Notes: generated from the sequence alone by a model not told the origin. 17,022 nucleotides of DNA from BRH-c25 sp035417425 (GCA_035417425.1 DAOLPD010000055.1:1-17022), one strand, 5' to 3'; shown: positions 6,867 through 13,468, counted from the stretch's first letter. Made by a program: numbers and translations.

Positions 6867-7892
6867 ATGTCCGGCGGATATGGAAAGTTGAAAAGGCATG
6901 ACCTCAAGCTTCTGATCGAAAACCTCTACGGCTTGGAAGTAAGAAATATGCAGGAAGGGGACAGAGGCATACTTGTCTATACCGACAGAGGAATAAAAAG
7001 GCTTAAGGAGACCGAAAGCGATGAGGCAAAGATATTATTCTCGGCATCAGCTTATGAGCATGTCTTCAATAACGGTTTCAGGCAGATCAGCTGCATCAAC
7101 CGGACCCTGAACGGCAGCTGCCATATGAAATATGATAAGAACAGCTATATACTCCAGGATTTTACCAAGGGAAGGGTATATGAAGCAGATACAGCCGAAG
7201 CTGCGGCAGTTGCCGGCAAAGCCCTGGCAGAGCTTCATAAGGCGGGGGAATACTTCATACCTGCGCCGGGAAGCCGTGCCCGTGTTGATTGGGGAAAGTG
7301 GATGGAGAAATTCAAGGCAAACTCCATAAGCTTGAAAAAGTATAAAGAGCTTATTTGTCTCAAGGAAAAGAAAAGTTCAATTGACAAGATGTTTTTGGAA
7401 AACATAGATGAATTTCTCGAAAAAATGCAGTGTGCTCATGGGCTGCTAAAGGAAAGCAGATATCTTGACAAGGTGAGGCAGGCTATGTCATGCAATCAGA
7501 TAACCCATGGAGAGTTCAAGAAGCATGCGATATTGGAAGGGGATCCGGAAGGAGTGTTTATAACCAACTTCGAGGAATGCAGCTATGATATCTGTGAATT
7601 TGACATAGCGACACTTCTTGAAAGCTTCTCGGGGAAAAACAAGGATGAGCTTGCAGCTGCGGCAGCAGAAGCATACTCCAAAGTAAAGCCCCTGGACGAA
7701 GGTTCCGTGAAGATAATAAAAGCTTTTCTCATATATCCCAAAAGGTTTTTCAAGGTTTCGGAAAGCATTTACGGAAGAAGGAAGAACTATAACGAAATCG
7801 AACTGGCACAAAAGCTCGCGAGAAGTATAAAAAGGGAAAAGAAAAAAGAGGAAGTTATCAGATTTCTGGATTGCGGACGGTGCATAATTTAA
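6867..7892 (+). CDS. CotS-family protein, paralogue 2, with a lost kinase active site (predicted pseudokinase)
   Basis: 341 residues, AAGGAAGG ahead of ATG 6867. The overall layout matches its neighbours: N-terminal lobe with RGIKRLKE (Lys44), the ALAELHKAGEYFIPAPGSRARVDWGKW middle, and a C-terminal YPKRFFKVSESIY equivalent to FPQDFW in the others. The catalytic loop, HHDxxxHN in the other three, reads THGEFKKH (213-220): Asp is Gly215 and Asn is His220. The metal-binding DFD reads NFE (234-236). The REC-F hinge is also gone (GRVYEA). Phosphotransfer by the usual mechanism is therefore unlikely. The open frame is full length with no stop or frameshift, so it is a maintained pseudoenzyme, probably structural or regulatory in the coat, rather than a decaying gene. 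Confidence 0.82.
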   Translation: MSGGYGKLKRHDLKLLIENLYGLEVRNMQEGDRGILVYTDRGIKRLKETESDEAKILFSASAYEHVFNNGFRQISCINRTLNGSCHMKYDKNSYILQDFTKGRVYEADTAEAAAVAGKALAELHKAGEYFIPAPGSRARVDWGKWMEKFKANSISLKKYKELICLKEKKSSIDKMFLENIDEFLEKMQCAHGLLKESRYLDKVRQAMSCNQITHGEFKKHAILEGDPEGVFITNFEECSYDICEFDIATLLESFSGKNKDELAAAAAEAYSKVKPLDEGSVKIIKAFLIYPKRFFKVSESIYGRRKNYNEIELAQKLARSIKREKKKEEVIRFLDCGRCII

Positions 7893-7909
7893 TGAGGATG
7901 GAGCTTTTT

Positions 7910-8944
7910 ATGGAAGAAAACAGGCAGTCGGACAGGGAGTTTCTCGGCGGATACAATCTGGATGTAAAGCTTTTTGAGGCTATGGGCTTTAAGGTCAGGC
8001 AGATAATTCCCGTGAGAAGTGTGTACAGAATAGTAACCGACAAGGGGTTTTACTGTTTGAAAAGACTGAGGTTTCCCATGGAGGATATGGATTTTATTTT
8101 TTCAGCCTTGGAGCACCTTAAGAGCAAGGGCTTCAGCAATGCCTATGATATAGTCAAGCAGGAAAACGGCGATGACTTTATAAGCTTCAAAGGTGATAAG
8201 TATTTTCTTACCCAATGGATAGACGGAAGGGAATGCGACTTTATGAACCCTATGGACCTTGATGCTGCCATTGAAGTGCTTGCAAGGCTGCATAATGCTT
8301 CGGACGGCTTTGCTCCTGTTGTATGCCCTCCTGACAGGTGTTGGTACGGAAAATGGCCGGAATATTGTGCCGACAGGATAGAAGAGATGAAACAAATTAA
8401 GGTGCAGGTGCTGGAAAAGCCTGAAAAGAGTGAAATAGACAGGATATATCTTGATTATGTGGATATGTGCATAAATGACGGAGAGGAAGCGCTGCAGATT
8501 CTGGGTAAAACCGATTACAAGAGCCTTTCTGAGGAAGCGGCAGCGAAGAAAAGCTTTATCCACCACGATTTTGCCCATCATAATATAATACATACCTTTG
8601 ATGGGAGAATATACGTAGTGGATTTTGATTACTGCATTATGGATATAAGGATGCATGATGTAGGAAGCCTTATCCTGAGGAATATGAAGAGGTCAAACTG
8701 GGATACGGACAAAGCCATGGATATACTGGAAAGCTATGACCGGAGAAATCCCATAAGCAGCATGGAACTCAAGGTGCTTGTTCCCTTCTTACTTTTCCCG
8801 CAGGACTTCTGGATGATATCCAGGCAGTACTATATTGAAAAGAAGGACTGGGATGAAGAGGACTTCGCGGATAAAATGAGCACAAAGTCAGAGTATACAT
8901 TTATGAGAAGGAAGTTTATAGAAGAGTTCGAGAAAAGAGTGTAG
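7910..8944 (+). CDS. CotS-family spore coat protein (kinase fold), paralogue 3
   Basis: 344 residues from ATG 7910, chosen because GGAG at 7900-7903 has correct spacing. A TTG at 7871 and ATGs at 7892 and 7898 are in frame, but the first two overlap the preceding gene and none is well served by a ribosome site. Kinase-fold features are intact: Lys51 in YCLKRLRF, QWIDGRECDFMNPMDL, HHDFAHHN (D220, N225) and VVDFDYC (D238, D240), then MHDVGSLILRNM and FPQDFWMISRQYY. It is closest to paralogue 1: both carry DFDYCIMDxRxHD. It is the last gene of the four-gene operon; 88 bases with a possible own promoter separate it from paralogue 4. Confidence 0.88.
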   Translation: MEENRQSDREFLGGYNLDVKLFEAMGFKVRQIIPVRSVYRIVTDKGFYCLKRLRFPMEDMDFIFSALEHLKSKGFSNAYDIVKQENGDDFISFKGDKYFLTQWIDGRECDFMNPMDLDAAIEVLARLHNASDGFAPVVCPPDRCWYGKWPEYCADRIEEMKQIKVQVLEKPEKSEIDRIYLDYVDMCINDGEEALQILGKTDYKSLSEEAAAKKSFIHHDFAHHNIIHTFDGRIYVVDFDYCIMDIRMHDVGSLILRNMKRSNWDTDKAMDILESYDRRNPISSMELKVLVPFLLFPQDFWMISRQYYIEKKDWDEEDFADKMSTKSEYTFMRRKFIEEFEKRV

Positions 8945-8960
8945 AATCATAGAAACAACG

Positions 8961-8989
8961 GTATAAGTCTCTGCAGCCCCTCATATATT
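8961..8989 (+). promoter_or_regulatory. Candidate SigE-like promoter of cotS paralogue 4
   Basis: GTATAAG (8961-8967), 14 bases, CATATATT (8982-8989). The -10 fits the early mother-cell form CATAcAnT at 7 of 8 positions; the -35 keeps only the central ATA. It lies 43 bases before ATG 9033. A separate TATACT at 9013-9018 lacks a -35 partner. Confidence 0.35.
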
Positions 8990-9032
8990 CTAATAGTATG
9001 TCAGCTAATTTGTATACTATGAGGTGCTGCCA

Positions 9033-10022
9033 ATGAAAATAGATGCCATTGCCAGGGAGTTCGGCTGCAGGGTGATATACAGCAAACCGCTGAGGGCGGT
9101 CAATCTGGCTCAAACCGACAGGGGATTGGTAATAATAAAGGAAACCTACAGGGATCCGGATAAGATATTGTACATACATGGCTTAAAGGAATATCTCCAT
9201 AAGAATGGATTTACGCGTATTGACAGATACCTGCTGTCTCAATACGAGCTGCCCTTTACAATATATGAGAACAGGATCTTCGTGATGGAAGACTATATAG
9301 CGGGAAGGGAATGCAGCTTCACCAACCCCTATGACAGGGAAGCGATAGTAAAGGCACTGGCACAGCTGCATAATGCAGGCAGGGGGTATTTGCCTTCTAC
9401 CGGTGCTGCGGCGAGAAACAACATCGGAAAATGGGAAAAGTCCTATAGGGAGAAAATTGAGGATCTGACGGAATTCAAGAAGCTTGCGGCAAAGAAAAGG
9501 AAAAAAGGAAAGCTGGATAAAATGTTCCTGGAGGATGTGGACTTTTATATTGAAATGTGCTGGAGAGGCTTCGATACCCTGAAGAATTCAAACTATGCGG
9601 ATATATGTAAAAAAGCGAAAAAAGACAATGTCATATGCCATCATGACTACACTTATCACAACATTATAATCGGGCCGGGGGGAGAGGTAAACGTAATAGA
9701 TTTCGATTACAGCTGCCATGAACTTCCTGTTTATGACCTGGCTTCATTGATACAAAAAGTACTGAAGCGGTACAGCTATGATGTGGATATGGCTTTGGAG
9801 ATTATAGATGATTATTGCAGTATAGCGCCCCTTGAGAGAGAGGACCTGGTGCTGATGCTGTCGCTTTTTGAATTCCCTCAGAGGTTCTGGAGGATTGCCG
9901 AGAGGTATTATAGGGATAAAACTGCCTGGGATGAGAAGACCTTTTTGGCTAAATACAATGATACCGTTATAATGAAAGAATTTATCCTGGACTTTGTGGA
10001 GGACTTCAGAAAGTACATATAA
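9033..10022 (+). CDS. CotS-family spore coat protein (kinase fold), paralogue 4
   Basis: 329 residues from ATG 9033, six bases after a GAGGTG ribosome site. A GTG in frame at 9024 lies inside that site and is rejected. Motifs are intact: Lys36 in VIIKETYRD, MEDYIAGRECSFTNPYD, HHDYTYHN (D205, N210) and VIDFDYS (D223, D225), then YDLASLIQKVL and FPQRFWRIAERYY. It differs from paralogues 1 and 3 after the DFD motif (SCHELPVYD instead of CIMDxRxHD), so it is a separate branch of the family. It probably has its own promoter. No substrate is known. Downstream lies a 467-base gap with a structured-RNA candidate. Confidence 0.87.
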   Translation: MKIDAIAREFGCRVIYSKPLRAVNLAQTDRGLVIIKETYRDPDKILYIHGLKEYLHKNGFTRIDRYLLSQYELPFTIYENRIFVMEDYIAGRECSFTNPYDREAIVKALAQLHNAGRGYLPSTGAAARNNIGKWEKSYREKIEDLTEFKKLAAKKRKKGKLDKMFLEDVDFYIEMCWRGFDTLKNSNYADICKKAKKDNVICHHDYTYHNIIIGPGGEVNVIDFDYSCHELPVYDLASLIQKVLKRYSYDVDMALEIIDDYCSIAPLEREDLVLMLSLFEFPQRFWRIAERYYRDKTAWDEKTFLAKYNDTVIMKEFILDFVEDFRKYI

Positions 10023-10120
10023 CAAAGTCACTAGTCATTAGCCGCTAGTCGCGAGAATTTAAGTTAATTCCTCGAAGCCCGGCTGAATCTCGTATCTCGT
10101 AACTGAATAAAAAAAGTAAA
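10023..10120 (+). other. Non-coding stretch with short degenerate repeats
   Basis: First part of the 467-base gap between cotS paralogue 4 and yabG. It shows two CTAGTC copies (10031, 10045), a weak hairpin with CGAG and CTCG at its base (10052-10074), and a tandem TCTCGTA (10088-10101). I see no gene and no convincing terminator here; it looks like worn-down dispersed repeat sequence. Confidence 0.4.
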
Positions 10121-10152
10121 GAGTACTATTCAAATTGCTGACAAAGCTCAAA

Positions 10153-10370
10153 ATAGGAACAGTAATGTATAGTCAGAGCATACTTATGCAAAAATCGTTA
10201 ATGGCTCTTATGAGGCTCGACTTAGAAACAACCGTATGCGAGGCATGGAGGCCGAGCAAGCTGTCTCGGTCACGGACGACCTTTGACAGCGCTAGGTTTT
10301 TCTTAGTTGAGCCGAATTAGAGCCATCGGTTTTTGTATACCTATGCGAGACTATACATTGCTGTTCTTAT
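10153..10370 (+). ncRNA. Candidate long rod-shaped structured RNA of unknown family
   Basis: The outer arms 10153-10174 and 10349-10370 pair over 22 bp with only two G-U pairs. Pairing continues inward: GCATA 10178-10182 with TATGC 10342-10346; 10185-10197 with 10327-10339 (13 bp, two G-U); ATGGCTCT 10201-10208 with AGAGCCAT 10319-10326; then GGCTCGACT 10214-10222 with 10305-10313 and AGAAA 10224-10228 with 10299-10303. The apical part has a hairpin GGCCGAG/CTCGGTC (10250-10256, 10265-10271). Five of the deviations from perfect complementarity are G-U pairs when read on the plus strand, as expected for RNA under selection, and a strong terminator follows. The promoter is not clear. It lacks the 6S central bubble and the SRP apical motif. 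A hairpin-type miniature mobile element is the main alternative. Confidence 0.6.
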
Positions 10371-10394
10371 GTCGAAGGTTTTTCATCAGCCTCA

Positions 10395-10423
10395 ACAGTA
10401 AAGTATACTGTTTTTTATTTTTT
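10395..10423 (+). terminator. Rho-independent terminator after the rod RNA
   Basis: ACAGTA (10395-10400), loop AAGTA, TACTGT (10406-10411), then T6-A-T6. It is short-stemmed but has a very strong T tract. It ends 66 bases before yabG, so it closes an upstream transcript (rod RNA or cotS paralogue 4), not yabG. Confidence 0.75.
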
Positions 10424-10427
10424 GCTC

Positions 10428-10455
10428 ACCTTGTCAGCCTTAATCACATACTATG
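10428..10455 (+). promoter_or_regulatory. Candidate SigK-like promoter of yabG
   Basis: AC at 10428-10429, 17 bases, CATACTATG at 10447-10455 (one base from CATAnnnTA), 34 bases ahead of the yabG ATG and just after a terminator. The Bacillus subtilis yabG gene is known to be SigK-dependent, which supports the reading. Confidence 0.5.
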
Positions 10456-10489
10456 TAATAAACGGGCTGTAATAATAGGGGGTTAAGAT

Positions 10490-11356
10490 ATGGATATCAA
10501 GGTGGGAGATATAGTTGCAAGAAGGTCCTATGGCTTTGACATACTGTTCAAGGTTCATGATATAGTCACCGACAAAGAGACGGGCACAATCATATACCTT
10601 AAGGGCCTGCACTACAGGCTTTTTGCCGATGCACCCGAATCTGACGTTGTTAAGGTTCCCATGAACAGAGTGAATGAGGAGATACACAGATTTGAGAGCA
10701 AAATCGGCAGGCTGACCAGGACCGGCGGAAGGAGGGCCGGGCTCTTATCCAAAAAACTGCTGCCCAAACGAGAGGAATACCTCAAATTCGAGCTGCCCGG
10801 AAAGGTGCTTCATATAGACGGCGATAAGGATTACCTGGCTATGAGCATGAAGTACTATAAGGAACAGGGCATCAGCGCCGTAGGAAGGCTTGTGCCGGAA
10901 GCGGATCAACCCGGGATGATAAGGGCCCTGCTGGAGGAGTATAAGCCTGATATAGTGATTATTACAGGGCATGACAGTATGCAGAAGCAAGAAGCCAAGG
11001 GCACGGATTCACCTGAAAGGTACAGGAATTCAAAATATTTCATAGAAGCAGTCAAAGAAGCGAGAAAATACCAGCAGTCACTGGATGAACTGGTAATAAT
11101 AGCGGGAGCATGCCAGTCATATTATGAAGGTATATTGTCTGCAGGAGCGAATTTCGCAAGCTCTCCTGCCAGAATATTGATACACGCCCTGGACCCCGGA
11201 ATGCTGTGCAGGCAGATAGCATTTACCCCAACTGATACAGCAGCTCCGATAGAAGATGTGCTGAAAGGCACCACCAGCGGGGTAAAGGGAATTGGGGGCA
11301 TACAGACAAGAGGAAAGTTCAGGGCGGGGATGCCCGGTTCTCCCTATATCCCATAG
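10490..11356 (+). CDS. yabG: Sporulation-specific cysteine protease YabG
   Basis: 288 residues, matching the roughly 290 of known YabG. The N-terminal KVGDIVARRSYGFDILFKV and KGLHYRLFADAP are family signatures. The conserved GHDS (His161) and GACQS (Cys208) correspond to the His/Cys pair held to be catalytic in this family. In Bacillus subtilis YabG trims coat proteins such as SpoIVA and SafA. In Clostridioides difficile it processes the germination proteins CspBA and SleC. It acts in the mother cell and coat, late in sporulation. AGGGGG precedes ATG 10490. A SpoIID-like fusion gene starts 16 bases after its stop, so the two are probably co-transcribed. All expected motifs look intact. Confidence 0.95.
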   Translation: MDIKVGDIVARRSYGFDILFKVHDIVTDKETGTIIYLKGLHYRLFADAPESDVVKVPMNRVNEEIHRFESKIGRLTRTGGRRAGLLSKKLLPKREEYLKFELPGKVLHIDGDKDYLAMSMKYYKEQGISAVGRLVPEADQPGMIRALLEEYKPDIVIITGHDSMQKQEAKGTDSPERYRNSKYFIEAVKEARKYQQSLDELVIIAGACQSYYEGILSAGANFASSPARILIHALDPGMLCRQIAFTPTDTAAPIEDVLKGTTSGVKGIGGIQTRGKFRAGMPGSPYIP

Positions 11357-11372
11357 AAGGGGAGGAATCAGG

Positions 11373-12752
11373 ATGTTGTTTAAAGTGTATGATTGCGAAA
11401 AAAAGCTGAGTTATGGCATGGAGCTGGATGAGCTGACAGCCAGGATAACAAGCTTCAATACGGCAGAAGGGAATGAAGTTGAGTATCTGAAGGCTTTCGC
11501 CGTTATGGCAAGAACCGAGCTGGCAAGAAAAACCTTTATATATAACGGTAAAGGCTGCGAGAGGCACAAAGGCTGTGATATATGTACAGAACCGGGGCAT
11601 TGCCTTGAATACGGCCTTGCCGATACTGAGATAACAAAGGGCGTTTATGATGCTGTTGCTTCAACAGACAGAACCATAATGCTCTTTGAAGGAAGGCCGA
11701 TAAAACCTTTTTTTCATTACCGGTGCGGCGGAGCAACCGAAAACTCCGAGAATGTCCTGGGAAACAGGATAACTTATCTGAGAAGGGTATTGTGTTCTTT
11801 CTGCAGAGATGATACCGACAAAGACAGCGAAAGGTATTTCACAGTCACGGAATTGGAGGAGCTTATGAAAACCAGGCTCAAAAAGCCTGAGGGTATTTAC
11901 AGCAATATCAAGGGAATGTTCGAGGATGTTGAAGTTGATGAGCAAGGTAAAATAAGCAGAATAAAAATCGGCACAAAAAGCTTCAGGGGGATAGAAGTAA
12001 GAGAGCTGTTGAAGCTCAACTCCACCAGATTTGATTATATACCGGTAAAATTCCTGATAAAGTGCATCGGTACAGGACACGGGCTGGGGCTGTGCCAGTG
12101 CGGTGCAAATTCAATGGCGAGGTCGGGAATGAGCTATCAGGAGATACTGAAATACTATTATACCGGAATAAGGTTTGAGCAGATGGAAGTACCCGATTCC
12201 GAAAAGCCTTTGAAGGGTGTCAGGATTGTATTGGATGCGGCTCGCGGGGGAGAGGACTGCGATGAAGGCAAAGCCAACCTGGATATAGTTTTAAAGCTTA
12301 AAGGCCTTCTTGAAGGCCAAGGTGCCGAAGTATACCTTACAAGGAACAGTGACGAAGAAATGGTGCTTTCCGACAGAGCAGCCATATCCAACGACAAAAG
12401 GCCGGACCTGTTCCTGTCTGTCGGCCAAAACTGTTTCCCAAATCCCACGGCTTCCGGCACTGAAATATATTATTACAGAGGAGATTCCCAGGGAGAGAAG
12501 CTGTCAAAGCTGATCATGGAAAATGTCAGCAGCTCTCTCGGATTAAAGAACAGAGGGGTGAGAATGGCTGATTTTTATCTGCTCCGGGAGATTAAGGCAT
12601 CTTCTGTGATAGTTCAGCTGCTTTATATAAGCAATCCGCAGGATAAAGAACTTTTATGCAATCAAAGCTTCAGGGAATCTGCAGCAGCAGCGATATTTAA
12701 GGGAATCGGGGCATATTATGAAAGCTCCCGCAGCGGAGCGGCTTCACATTAG
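11373..12752 (+). CDS. SpoIID/LytB domain fused to a degenerate amidase_3-like domain, no export signal
   Basis: 459 residues from ATG 11373 (GGGGAGGA site at 11360-11367). An upstream in-frame start at 11292 lies inside yabG and gives an unrelated leader. Residues 1-270 are a SpoIID/LytB domain: EYLKAFAVMART (Glu37 at the catalytic position); a zinc-site pattern H65, C71, H76, C77 with the spacing I recall for C. difficile SpoIID; FFHYRCGGATENSENVLG; and GTGHGLGLCQCGAN (HGxGxxQxGA family motif). Residues 281-450 follow the N-acetylmuramoyl-L-alanine amidase_3 pattern, but DPGHGG reads DAARGG (His to Arg291), SIHAN reads SVGQN (His to Gly351) and the last Glu is Gln415; only Glu298 remains. 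SpoIID normally cuts peptidoglycan glycan strands, with its partner SpoIIP cutting the stem. Here there is no signal peptide or membrane helix, so access to peptidoglycan is unexplained. It probably belongs to the yabG transcript. Confidence 0.85.
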   Translation: MLFKVYDCEKKLSYGMELDELTARITSFNTAEGNEVEYLKAFAVMARTELARKTFIYNGKGCERHKGCDICTEPGHCLEYGLADTEITKGVYDAVASTDRTIMLFEGRPIKPFFHYRCGGATENSENVLGNRITYLRRVLCSFCRDDTDKDSERYFTVTELEELMKTRLKKPEGIYSNIKGMFEDVEVDEQGKISRIKIGTKSFRGIEVRELLKLNSTRFDYIPVKFLIKCIGTGHGLGLCQCGANSMARSGMSYQEILKYYYTGIRFEQMEVPDSEKPLKGVRIVLDAARGGEDCDEGKANLDIVLKLKGLLEGQGAEVYLTRNSDEEMVLSDRAAISNDKRPDLFLSVGQNCFPNPTASGTEIYYYRGDSQGEKLSKLIMENVSSSLGLKNRGVRMADFYLLREIKASSVIVQLLYISNPQDKELLCNQSFRESAAAAIFKGIGAYYESSRSGAASH

Positions 12753-12795
12753 AAGGAAATTGCGCAGCAATTTTCTTTTTTTGTATCTTTTTTTG
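12753..12795 (+). terminator. Rho-independent terminator after the SpoIID-like gene
   Basis: AAGGAAATTGC (12753-12763), loop GCA, GCAATTTTCTT (12767-12777): an 11-bp stem with one G-U pair, followed by T runs interrupted by GTATC. It starts directly after the stop codon and ends the yabG transcript. Confidence 0.85.
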
Positions 12796-12898
12796 AGTAA
12801 TATTGAGTAATCCGGGGAATAATACTGTATAGTTTATATATAATAGCTTGTAATGCTGAAAAATAGCCGAAAAATAGCTGAGAGATAAAAATAATTAT

Positions 12899-12927
12899 TT
12901 GACTATTGAGGTGTAAGTTGATATAAT
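12899..12927 (+). promoter_or_regulatory. SigA promoter P1 of veg
   Basis: TTGACT (12899-12904), 17 bases, TATAAT (12922-12927): one base from consensus. It lies about 70 bases ahead of the veg start. Confidence 0.7.
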
Positions 12928-12939
12928 ATTTTGTTCCAG

Positions 12940-12968
12940 TTGACATATAATATATGTTATGATAAAAT
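12940..12968 (+). promoter_or_regulatory. SigA promoter P2 of veg
   Basis: TTGACA (12940-12945), 17 bases, TAAAAT (12963-12968). A perfect -35 in tandem with P1. In Bacillus subtilis veg is also strongly expressed in vegetative cells. Confidence 0.65.
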
Positions 12969-12999
12969 TTAAGATGTTGGGAAGGAAGGTGATTTTTTT

Positions 13000-13272
13000 A
13001 TGGCTTCAAAAAATACCCTATCCCTCATCAAAAGCAATATAGACAACTATGTCGGGGAAAGAGTCGTACTTAGAGCTAATAAAGGCAGAAAAAAGATAAG
13101 CATCAAGCAAGGTGTGATAGAGAAGACATACCCAAGTATATTTTTAGTCAGAATTGAAGGAGAGGTACCGGAGGACTTCGGGAGGACAGTTTCATTCAGC
13201 TATTCAGATATACTGACAAAATCTATCGAGCTATTTGCATGTAAGGATAATGTAAAGATAGGATGTATGTAA
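13000..13272 (+). CDS. veg: Veg family protein
   Basis: 90 residues, close to the 86 of the Bacillus subtilis protein. The family core is recognisable: IKSNIDNYVGERVVLRANKGRKK, then GVIEKTYPSIFLVRI and VSFSYSDILTKSIEL. Veg is a small cytoplasmic protein reported to stimulate biofilm formation in B. subtilis; its molecular activity is unresolved. GAAGGAAGG ahead of ATG 13000 is a strong ribosome site. It is a single-gene transcript with two SigA promoters upstream and a terminator right after the stop. The yabG-veg neighbourhood is also found in Bacillus, here interrupted by the SpoIID-like gene. Confidence 0.93.
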   Translation: MASKNTLSLIKSNIDNYVGERVVLRANKGRKKISIKQGVIEKTYPSIFLVRIEGEVPEDFGRTVSFSYSDILTKSIELFACKDNVKIGCM

Positions 13273-13295
13273 TAAATATAGCCTTGTGAGGCAAA

Positions 13296-13329
13296 AATTG
13301 AGACCCGATAAGGGTTCTTAATTTTTTTT
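13296..13329 (+). terminator. Rho-independent terminator of veg
   Basis: AATTGAGACCC (13296-13306), loop GATAA, GGGTTCTTAATT (13312-13323): an 11-bp stem with one bulged T and one G-U pair, running into T8. It opens the 346-base gap between veg and arcA (13273-13618), whose remainder holds only the regulatory sites listed below. Confidence 0.8.
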
Positions 13330-13343
13330 GTCTTTTTTTGCGT

Positions 13344-13369
13344 TTGGAATAAATAATTTTTTATTCCAA
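13344..13369. repeat. 10-bp perfect inverted repeat in the arcA upstream region
   Basis: TTGGAATAAA (13344-13353) and TTTATTCCAA (13360-13369), 6-base spacer. No T tract follows, so it looks more like a protein-binding site or weak hairpin than a terminator. Confidence 0.5.
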
Positions 13370-13379
13370 TATCTAAATT

Positions 13380-13400
13380 TTTATGCATACAATGCATAAA
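13380..13400. promoter_or_regulatory. 21-bp perfect palindrome, possible operator
   Basis: TTTATGCAT (13380-13388), spacer ACA, ATGCATAAA (13392-13400). Symmetry and size fit a dimeric regulator. It lies about 160 bases upstream of the arcA promoter. The regulator is unknown; ArgR is one candidate. Confidence 0.45.
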
Positions 13401-13468
13401 TACAGTAAAGTCTATCAAATGAGTGCAAAGCAGTTTGAATAAGGATAATGGCAATATTACCCAGGCAC

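Noticed and set aside
7871..7909. TTG 7871, ATG 7892 and ATG 7898 as starts for cotS paralogue 3
   Set aside because: The first two overlap the preceding gene and lack a ribosome site, and the third has its purine-rich stretch too close. ATG 7910 is best served.
9024..9032. GTG start for cotS paralogue 4
   Set aside because: The GTG is part of the GAGGTG ribosome site that serves ATG 9033.
10135..10320. 61-residue open frame on the plus strand inside the rod RNA region
   Set aside because: It lacks a ribosome site, has no recognisable protein pattern, and spans most of the long inverted repeat, so base pairing explains the sequence better than coding.
10153..10370. Possible 6S RNA or SRP RNA
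   Set aside because: The 6S central bubble is absent (only small loops), and the conserved SRP apical motif with GGAAG and GCA(G) loops is not present. It is kept as an unknown family.
11292..11372. Longer N-terminus for the SpoIID-like protein starting inside yabG
   Set aside because: The 27 extra residues overlap the yabG reading frame, have no family resemblance and no ribosome site, while ATG 11373 has GGGGAGGA at good spacing.
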